Assembly: GCA_017860085.1 (NCBI GenBank)
Contig: JAFNAJ010000090.1
Coordinates: 1 to 10,939 of the forward strand
From: Acidobacteriota bacterium
GTDB taxonomy: Bacteria > Acidobacteriota > Vicinamibacteria > Vicinamibacterales > JAFNAJ01
Length of the DNA: 10,939 bases
Direction of reading: 5' to 3'
Part shown: positions 6,009 through 10,939 of the stretch, piece by piece
Numbering within the stretch: the first letter of the stretch is position 1
How the letters are laid out: every line of letters begins with the position of its first letter
Position numbers and translations under genes: made by a program
Notes under the pieces: generated by a model
Seen by the model: the letters and a program-made list of their open reading frames with translations, nothing else
Told to the model about the DNA's origin: nothing
Databases searched by the model: none

Positions 6009-7712
6009 ATGACACCGCATCGTTCACCTGCCTCCCGCACGCCTCGGCGACGCCTGACCACGACCCTCGTTGGATGGGGCCTGCTCGTCGTCGCGCTGGC
6101 CGTCGTGCAGTCGGCCGATCCGAAGTTCCTGTCGGACGACCCCCTCGCTCGAGAGCCAGAAACCGCAGACGCCTCGGGCGCACAGCCGTGGGACATCGAC
6201 CTGTTCTACGACCTCACCTACAACCTCTTCGTGACGCCAGGGCGGGTTCCCGCCAATGTCCGCGCACAGAACGTGAACACCATCGACGAGGTGCCCGACT
6301 CGAGCTGGTTCACCAACCGAATCGGCAGCCGCGCGGTCACGATCGACGAGGCCGTGCGCGGTCCGATCGTGGGGCCGGCGCCTGTGCCGTCGAAATGGAT
6401 CCTCACGCGCGAGAAGAGCTCGGGCGCCGCGCCAGGCTTCACGGCGCAGGACGCCAACGGGCACACGTGGTTCGTGTCGTTCGACGCGCCCGCCAACCCC
6501 GAGGGGGCGACGGGGGCCCTGGTCGTCGCCACCAAGATCTTCTGGGCACTCGGCTACAACCAGGTGGAGTATTTCCTCACGGACATGCGCCCGGAAACGG
6601 TCACGATTTCGCCGACTGCAACCACACGCCGGCCGTCAGGCAAGCGCTCACCACTGACCGAGAACGACGTGCGCGAGATCCTGGAGCGTGCCGACCGGCG
6701 TCCCGACGGGTCGTACCGAACCGCGGCCGGACGCATGCTGCCGGGCAAGGTGCTGGGCGGCTTCAAGTACCAGGGCACGCGACCCGACGATCCCAACGAC
6801 CTCGTCCCGCACGAGCACAGGCGCGAACTGCGGGCGCTGCGCGTCTTCGGCGCATGGACGAACCTCACGGACATGAAGGCGGGCAACACCCTCGACACGA
6901 TCATCACCGAGGGCGGCCGAGGCCTCATCCGGCACTACGTCCAGGACGTCGGATCGACGTTTGGGGTCGGGGCCAACGGGCCGCACGACTGGAACGAGGG
7001 GTGGGAGTACCTGTACGACGGCCCGCCCTCGCGGCGCCGGTTCTTCACCTTCGGGTTCGGCTTCAGCCCGTGGCAGACCGCCGACTACGAGGACTACCCG
7101 GCCGTTGGCCGCTTCGAAGGGGACGCCTTCGACCCCGAGACCTGGAAGCCCCGCGTCCCGACGGCGGCTTATTACGAAATGCGCGACGACGACGCGTTCT
7201 GGGCCGCGCGGCGGGTGATGGCGTTCTCCGACGACCTGATCCGGGCCATCGTGAAGACGGGGCAGTACAGCGACCCGAGGGCCGAGCAGTACCTGGCCGA
7301 TGTGCTGATCAAGCGGCGGGACAAGATCGGCCGCGCCTACCTGACGAAGGTCAACCCGGTCGTCGACCCGAAGCTCGACGCCTCGGGCGCCTTGTCCTTC
7401 GGCAACGCCGCGACGCAGTACCGCTTCGCGACCGCACCGCGCGGCTACGCGGCGACGTGGTACGTGTTCGACAACGCCACGGGTGAGTCGCGGCGGATTG
7501 GCGAGACCACGAGCGTCGACGGACGCATGCAGAAGCCGTCGGAGGCGGCGGGCGATCCCGGGACCTACCTCCGCGTGGACATCGCGACCGATCACCCGGA
7601 TCACGCGAACTGGAAGCAGCCAGTCCAGGCGTACTTCCTGCGGCAGCCTGCGGGGTGGAAGCTGGTGGGGCTGGAACGGCAGGTCGCGCAGGCCCCGCCG
7701 GTCAAGAACTAG
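6009..7712 (+). CDS. Exported protein of unknown function with faint kinase-fold-like motifs
   Basis: This encodes 567 residues. The start ATG at 6009 follows GAGGAACAGG and lies 11 nt after the Omp85 stop. The open frame extends further upstream only as an overlap with the barrel gene. Residues 11-36 (a cluster of Arg, then LVGWGLLVVALAVVQSA) form a signal peptide or membrane anchor. Then come a DLFYDLTYNLF segment (64-74) and QNVNTIDEVPDSSWF (87-101). A possible N-lobe follows: PGFTAQDANGHTWFVSFDAP (142-161) leading into a helix ending ALGYN. A DDPND..PHEHRRELRALRVF helix comes next, then TNLTDMKAGNTLD (284-296) and HYVQDVGSTFG (309-319). These resemble the Lys, catalytic-loop D...N and DxG elements of HipA/Fam20/CotH-like kinases, but the Lys position holds Ser 156. 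Residues about 455-560 look like a beta-rich C-terminal domain. The function is unknown; the kinase-like reading is an inference. It is translated with the barrel protein and probably works with it at the envelope. Confidence 0.75.
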   Translation: MTPHRSPASRTPRRRLTTTLVGWGLLVVALAVVQSADPKFLSDDPLAREPETADASGAQPWDIDLFYDLTYNLFVTPGRVPANVRAQNVNTIDEVPDSSWFTNRIGSRAVTIDEAVRGPIVGPAPVPSKWILTREKSSGAAPGFTAQDANGHTWFVSFDAPANPEGATGALVVATKIFWALGYNQVEYFLTDMRPETVTISPTATTRRPSGKRSPLTENDVREILERADRRPDGSYRTAAGRMLPGKVLGGFKYQGTRPDDPNDLVPHEHRRELRALRVFGAWTNLTDMKAGNTLDTIITEGGRGLIRHYVQDVGSTFGVGANGPHDWNEGWEYLYDGPPSRRRFFTFGFGFSPWQTADYEDYPAVGRFEGDAFDPETWKPRVPTAAYYEMRDDDAFWAARRVMAFSDDLIRAIVKTGQYSDPRAEQYLADVLIKRRDKIGRAYLTKVNPVVDPKLDASGALSFGNAATQYRFATAPRGYAATWYVFDNATGESRRIGETTSVDGRMQKPSEAAGDPGTYLRVDIATDHPDHANWKQPVQAYFLRQPAGWKLVGLERQVAQAPPVKN

Positions 7713-7738
7713 CGTCAGGGCGAACCGACAACGCGGAA

Positions 7739-7809
7739 CTTCTGCGATCCCGGTTGCGCAGGCCCTCGGACCTTCGACGATCCCTGTAGCGCAGGCCTTC
7801 AGGCCTGCG
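7739..7809. repeat. REP-like palindromic repeat, two tandem units (second intact)
   Basis: Two related units start at 7739 and 7772, a period of 33 bp. They share CTTC..CGATCCC.GT.GCGCAGGCC.TC.G with a few mismatches. The second unit contains a perfect 9-bp inverted repeat, CGCAGGCCT (7790-7798), TC, AGGCCTGCG (7801-7809); the first has lost its right arm. On the minus strand the units translate to GLKACAT-like peptides, which I recognise from memory as a dispersed repeat in Acidobacteriota. They fill the gap between two convergent genes (stops at 7712 and 7823), where the hairpin could help stop or stabilise both transcripts. No T-run follows, so it is not a classical terminator. Confidence 0.7.
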
Positions 7810-7822
7810 AGCGGGGATTCGC

Positions 7823-8440
7823 CTACCCGCGCAGGCTCCACCCCAGCATCAGGAGGCCGATGGCCGCGACCCAGCTGCCGACGACTCGCACGGCGATGCG
7901 CATCCAGCCGATGCGCAGCGAGACGACGAAGGCCGATGCGACGGCGACGAGCACGAAGATCGCGCTGACGATGCCCGCCAGTCCAAGAGCCTCGCGTTGC
8001 GACACGGCGATGCCCGCGCCGTTGAGCCAGCCGTGCAGGAGCCCCACGACGACGGCCAGGGCGGTGACGACGGTGGGGGACATGCGTCGATCAGCAGCGG
8101 TGAGTCCGCCAATGACGAGGAACGACGCGGTGGTGATCGTGCTGGGCACGAGCGTCTGACCGACCAGGAATCCCGCCATACCGCCCACGAGCCAGGCACC
8201 GGTCAGCGCGAAGAGCGTTCGCCGTCCTGCCACCGGGCCATTCAGGCCAGCCAGCAGCGCCATCGCCAGGACCGGCACGAGGTCGTCTGGGCTCATCAGC
8301 ACGTGCGAGATGCCGTCGTAGATCGGACCCAGACCGGTGGTGACGAGGTGCGCCTCGGCAGGAGACGGCAGCAGCGCGCAGGCCAGGACGCCGAGTGCCA
8401 GGCCCCGGCGTCTTGACGCGATCGCGACGCTGAATCTCAC
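7823..8440 (-). CDS. HupE/UreJ-like membrane protein, divergent third paralogue
   Basis: This encodes 205 residues from a GTG at 8440 that overlaps the upstream TGA as GTGA, with GGAGG upstream. Residues 1-30 form a signal peptide (ASRRRGLALGVLACALLPSP, cleavage AEA|H). About six hydrophobic helices follow. The region GPIYDGISHVLMSPDDL (38-54) matches the position of the HupE H-x5-D-H motif, but the last residue is Asp 53, giving H46-x5-D52-D53. A later GLLHGWLNGAG (133-143) resembles the HG motif of the family, although the full FHGx(A/V)HGxE signature is absent. HupE proteins carry nickel or cobalt across the inner membrane; whether this one does is open. It is the last gene of the coupled operon. 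An open frame continues upstream to 9043, but that extension only overlaps the preceding gene. Family membership is weaker than for its two neighbours. Confidence 0.72.
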   Translation of the reverse strand: MRFSVAIASRRRGLALGVLACALLPSPAEAHLVTTGLGPIYDGISHVLMSPDDLVPVLAMALLAGLNGPVAGRRTLFALTGAWLVGGMAGFLVGQTLVPSTITTASFLVIGGLTAADRRMSPTVVTALAVVVGLLHGWLNGAGIAVSQREALGLAGIVSAIFVLVAVASAFVVSLRIGWMRIAVRVVGSWVAAIGLLMLGWSLRG

Positions 8441-9072
8441 GCGAACGCCCTCCAGAGGAAGCCCAGCCCGGCCAGGGCGACCAGGGCACCCGCAAACCGC
8501 AACGCTGCTTTGCCCGCCGGCCACTTGTGCACGACGCCAATCGCGATGCCGACGCCGTGGAGGCAACCGGTCGCGATGACGAACCCGATGCTGTACATCA
8601 GCCCGCTCTGCCCTGGTGGCAGCTCCGTGCCGTGCGCATGACCGTGGAAGATTGCGAAGAACCCCACCAGCAACGCGGCCGCGACGAGCGACGGCTTCGC
8701 CTCGCGCGCCACCATGAGGCCGAGCAGCACCGCGGAGAGCGCGATCCCGACCTCGACGCCCGGCAACGGAATGCCCACGAGGCCGAGGAATCCTCCAAAC
8801 GCCATCACCATGGGGAAGGTGACGGGCAGCAGCCACACGGCCGGCGCGCCGAGCTGGGCGCCCCAGAGGCCCACCGAGATCATCGCCAGCACGTGGTCGA
8901 GCCCCGACACCGGGTGCCTCAGGCCGGTGAGGAAGCCCTGTGCCTGGCCCTGCTGCACGTGCGCGAACGCCGGCGCGGCGCTCACGAGCAGCATCAGCAC
9001 GGCCAGCAGCGAATTGTAGGGGCCCGCCTTCAGGCCCGCCCACGATTCGGTCCGGGACACTCGCCCTTTCAC
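8437..9072 (-). CDS. hupE: HupE/UreJ family metal permease (canonical motifs)
   Basis: This encodes 211 residues. The GTG start at 9072 overlaps the upstream TGA (GTGA) and has GGAGG about 6 nt before it; a GTG at 9060 is an alternative. A signal peptide runs to residue 37 (LLAVLMLLVSAAPAFA|H). Both signatures reported as essential in Rhizobium HupE are present: H-x5-D-H as HPVSGLDH (53-60) and FHGx(A/V)HGxE as FHGHAHGTE (142-150). A third block, CLHGVGIAIG (170-179), follows. About six to seven membrane helices can be seen. HupE facilitates nickel entry for [NiFe] hydrogenase, and UreJ is the counterpart near urease genes; neither enzyme is encoded in this window, so the metal's destination is unknown. 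The segment SWAGLKAGPY at residues 10-19, before the signal core, is encoded by what looks like a degraded copy of the palindromic repeat found at 7739-7809. Confidence 0.85.
   Translation of the reverse strand: MKGRVSRTESWAGLKAGPYNSLLAVLMLLVSAAPAFAHVQQGQAQGFLTGLRHPVSGLDHVLAMISVGLWGAQLGAPAVWLLPVTFPMVMAFGGFLGLVGIPLPGVEVGIALSAVLLGLMVAREAKPSLVAAALLVGFFAIFHGHAHGTELPPGQSGLMYSIGFVIATGCLHGVGIAIGVVHKWPAGKAALRFAGALVALAGLGFLWRAFA
9015..9040. repeat. Degraded copy of the REP-like repeat inside the hupE coding start
   Basis: TGTAGG (9015-9020) followed by 9021-9040 parallels TGTAGC (7785-7790) followed by 7791-7808. Eighteen aligned bases match at 15 positions (GCAGGCCTTCAGGCCTGC against GCCCGCCTTCAGGCCCGC), with one extra base between the two parts. 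Only the central GCCT-TC-AGGC stem remains. It encodes part of the n-region of the HupE signal peptide. Similarity by chance cannot be excluded in DNA this GC-rich. Confidence 0.45.
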
Positions 9073-10076
9073 CGAAGCCCTCCGAGCATCAACAAGGTCC
9101 GTTGGATGGTCCAGTAGGCGCCGAGCGACCCCACCGCGTAGCCCGGCATCGCCTCGACCAGTCGGGGCCACCGGATCTCCAGCGTGCGGAACGCGCGCTC
9201 GAGCAGGACGATCATCACCACGAAGAAGATCTGCCCGATCTCCACCCCGACGTTGAACAGCAGCAACGCCAGCGGTATCTCCGCCTGCGGCAGCCCCATC
9301 GTCGTCAGGCCGCTGGCGAAGCCGAAGCCGTGGAGCAGCCCGAAGGCGAACGCCACCACCCAGGGGTGGCGGATCGTGAAGCTCGTCTGGCCGCGCCAAC
9401 GGCGGACGATCTCGGGACCCAGAAAGAGGATACTGAGGGCGATCGACGCGTTGAGCGGGGCGATCGGGGCACTGGCGTAGCCCAGGGTGGCGATGGCCAG
9501 CGTGATGCTGTGCGCGATGGTGAATGACGTGATCGTCTTCACCAACATCCAGCGGTCACCCACGATGAGCAGCAGGCCGAGGACGAAGAGCAGGTGATCG
9601 ATCCCGAGCAGGATGTGCTCGATGCCAAGGCGCAGGTAGGCCCGCGAGCGTTGCCAGCCCGTGGTCTGCGCGCCAAGCGTCACCGACGGATTCACGGGCT
9701 TCAGCAGATGGCTCTCGAGTCGCCCGTCGGCGTGATGCACGCGGATGATGACGTCGGTGATCGTCGACTCGAGGCCGTCGATTGCCACGGTCTTCCCTTG
9801 GATGCCGCCTTCGCAGCGCAACGTGCCGCGCACGACCAGGGCGCCGGGCGTGAGCTGCTGCTGGCCGGAGGTGGCCAGGCGGCACTCCTTGGGGATGATG
9901 GGCGCGATGTAGATCTCGATCTCGCCGCCGGACGGCTTCTTCCAGAGGAAGCTGTAGGTGTCGGGCCCGGTCTCGCGGAGTTCGAGGAAGCCTGGTCTGA
10001 CTTCGTGCGCGTGAGCGACGCGTGCGCTCGCGATGAGGACCAGGACTGCCAGCAGCGCCCGTACGAGCCGTGTCAC
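9069..10076 (-). CDS. HupE/UreJ family protein with N-terminal extracytoplasmic domain
   Basis: This encodes 335 residues from a GTG at 10076 that overlaps the upstream TGA (GTGA), with GGGGAG 7 nt before it. A signal peptide ends VAHA|H at residue 23/24. Residues 24-140 form a soluble beta-rich domain with two cysteines (65 and 88) that could form a disulfide. Residues about 146-335 form six or seven helices. They carry HILLGIDH (154-161, an H-x5-D-H motif), TSFTIAHS (183-190), FGLLHGFGFA (245-254) and LLFNVGVEIGQ (272-282). The size and motif set match the longer HupE/UreJ type (Pfam HupE_UreJ_2, from memory), a probable inner-membrane transporter with a periplasmic sensor or ligand domain. 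The substrate is not shown; nickel or cobalt is the family-based guess. It sits between the isomerase gene and the canonical hupE. Confidence 0.85.
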   Translation of the reverse strand: MTRLVRALLAVLVLIASARVAHAHEVRPGFLELRETGPDTYSFLWKKPSGGEIEIYIAPIIPKECRLATSGQQQLTPGALVVRGTLRCEGGIQGKTVAIDGLESTITDVIIRVHHADGRLESHLLKPVNPSVTLGAQTTGWQRSRAYLRLGIEHILLGIDHLLFVLGLLLIVGDRWMLVKTITSFTIAHSITLAIATLGYASAPIAPLNASIALSILFLGPEIVRRWRGQTSFTIRHPWVVAFAFGLLHGFGFASGLTTMGLPQAEIPLALLLFNVGVEIGQIFFVVMIVLLERAFRTLEIRWPRLVEAMPGYAVGSLGAYWTIQRTLLMLGGLR

Positions 10077-10939
10077 TTCGAGGCTCCCCGCGGGGTGCCC
10101 GCCGATGCGTCGGCGGACTGCGGAGGGACACGCTGCTCCACGGTGACGCGATAGCGCTCGAGCATCCGCTCGTACATCGCGTTCAGCTCACGCCTCCGGC
10201 GATCGGCGAGGAACTCGCGCTCGACCGCCGGTCGCACGTCGGCGAGCCCAGGCAAGTAACCCTCCCGCCGTTCCCGCACCCACACGAGGTGCAGGCCATA
10301 GCCCGAGCGAATGGGTCCCGCCCAGCGCCCGGGCTCGACCTTCAGGATCGCGTCGGCAAACTCCTCTCCGAACTGTCGCGCCACGTCGGCACGCGTCGAG
10401 CGTTCCACCTCGCGTGGCAGCATCAGCGAATCACCGGCGGCATCAATCTCGACAGAGGGGCCGGCTGCCGAGAGCTGCGCAAGGAGTGCCCGAGCGTCCT
10501 CGTCGACGGCAGCGCCGCGCCGGTCCGGGCTCAGGTACACCTGGCGGAACGCGACTTCGGGCTCGATGCGGAACGTCTCGGCGTGCTGGTCGAGCCAGGC
10601 CTGCAGTTCGGCGTCGGTCGGCGGCGTCGCGTCGATGGTGTCCTCGGCCAGGAACTCGAGCTTCTGCCTGAGCCGCCGCCGGATGATCGTGTCGTCGCGG
10701 TCGAGTCCCATGGCCATGGCCTCGCGTGTGGCCATCTCCTCGCGCACGTAGTCGTCGACGAGTCCCTTGAGTTCCTCTTCAGTCGGTGGGCGCTGCCATG
10801 TGCGGCCGAAGCCCGCGATCATCGAGTCAATCTGGCCCGGCGTGATGACGATACGAGTGGAGCCGGGGCCGCCGCCACCCCGCCAGTTGAAGACCAGGAA
10901 GAGCAGCGCGCCAATCGCGAGGAAGTGGACGAGGGGTTC
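10073..10939 (-). CDS. Membrane-anchored parvulin-type (PpiC/SurA-like) peptidyl-prolyl isomerase, 5' truncated
   Basis: The frame is open to the right edge; 288 residues are visible and only a few N-terminal ones are probably missing. The first visible residues, EPLVHFLAIGALLFLVFNWR, form the N-terminal membrane anchor of periplasmic PpiD-like isomerases, often written REPLxHFLxxGALLF. A SurA-N-like helical region follows, with PPTEEELKGLVDDYVREEMA and RRRLRQKLEFL. A parvulin-like C-terminal half then carries EVAFRQVYLSP, ADVARQFGEEFADAILKVEP, and GRWAGPIRSGYGLHLVWV, matching the family's G.w.gpi.S.yG.HlV.V pattern. It would speed cis-trans prolyl isomerisation or chaperone exported proteins at the inner membrane's outer face. 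Starting at the ATG at 10822 would lose the anchor. Its TGA overlaps the next start, so it is coupled to three HupE-type genes, which may be its clients. Confidence 0.87.
   Translation of the reverse strand, partial: EPLVHFLAIGALLFLVFNWRGGGGPGSTRIVITPGQIDSMIAGFGRTWQRPPTEEELKGLVDDYVREEMATREAMAMGLDRDDTIIRRRLRQKLEFLAEDTIDATPPTDAELQAWLDQHAETFRIEPEVAFRQVYLSPDRRGAAVDEDARALLAQLSAAGPSVEIDAAGDSLMLPREVERSTRADVARQFGEEFADAILKVEPGRWAGPIRSGYGLHLVWVRERREGYLPGLADVRPAVEREFLADRRRRELNAMYERMLERYRVTVEQRVPPQSADASAGTPRGASK

Noticed and set aside
5888..7486. Plus-strand frame of 532 codons within the 567-aa exported protein gene
   Set aside because: It is an out-of-frame Arg-rich shadow. The real frame has a ribosome site, a signal peptide and a normal residue composition.
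7739..7809. Palindromic region read as a CRISPR remnant or rho-independent terminator
   Set aside because: There are only two short units with no spacer pattern, and no T-run after the stem. It fits a REP-like element better.
8441..9043. N-terminal extension of the third HupE-like frame across the canonical hupE gene
   Set aside because: The extension reads as Arg/Gly-rich noise over a motif-bearing gene. The GTG at 8440 with GGAGG starts a signal peptide.

Overview
The window is uniformly GC-rich and Gram-negative: it encodes an Omp85-type outer-membrane barrel and several exported proteins. The palindromic repeat at 7739-7809, whose reverse translation reads GLKACAT, and several of the protein types recall soil Acidobacteriota, probably the Vicinamibacteria. 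That placement is from memory and is not proven here. There are nine genes and no sign of phage, transposase, CRISPR, tRNA or rRNA. Most of the DNA is coding and the gaps are short.

Region 1 (1-216, plus strand) is the C-terminal tail of an MscS-type mechanosensitive channel. It runs into a convergent junction with two small back-to-back palindromes.

Region 2 (267-4490, minus strand) is a probable three-gene operon read from 4490 down to 267: an NTP/NDP-exchange (Tlc/Npt)-like 12-TM carrier, a small secreted protein of unknown function, and an unusual fusion. The fusion joins a divergent Glt/DAACS-type (SDF) secondary transporter to a C-terminal family-3 solute-binding domain. An extra hydrophobic segment between the two halves would put the binding domain in the periplasm.

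Region 3 (4747-7712, plus strand) starts from a 256-bp divergent intergenic region. It holds a two-gene unit: an Omp85-superfamily barrel without POTRA domains, then 11 nt later a 567-aa exported protein of unknown function. Faint kinase-fold-like motifs in the second protein lack the expected nucleotide-binding lysine.

Region 4 (7823-10939, minus strand) is a tightly coupled chain: a membrane-anchored parvulin-type peptidyl-prolyl isomerase (its first few residues lie beyond the window edge), then three different HupE/UreJ-family membrane proteins. Each of the three junctions is the same 4-nt GTGA overlap. HupE-type proteins are known or proposed nickel/cobalt permeases of hydrogenase and urease systems, but no hydrogenase or urease gene is in view. 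A plausible reading is a metal-uptake module whose exported domains are folded with help from the isomerase.

Regions 3 and 4 converge on a 110-bp gap filled by a REP-like palindromic repeat. A related, degraded copy seems to be embedded in the start of the middle hupE gene.
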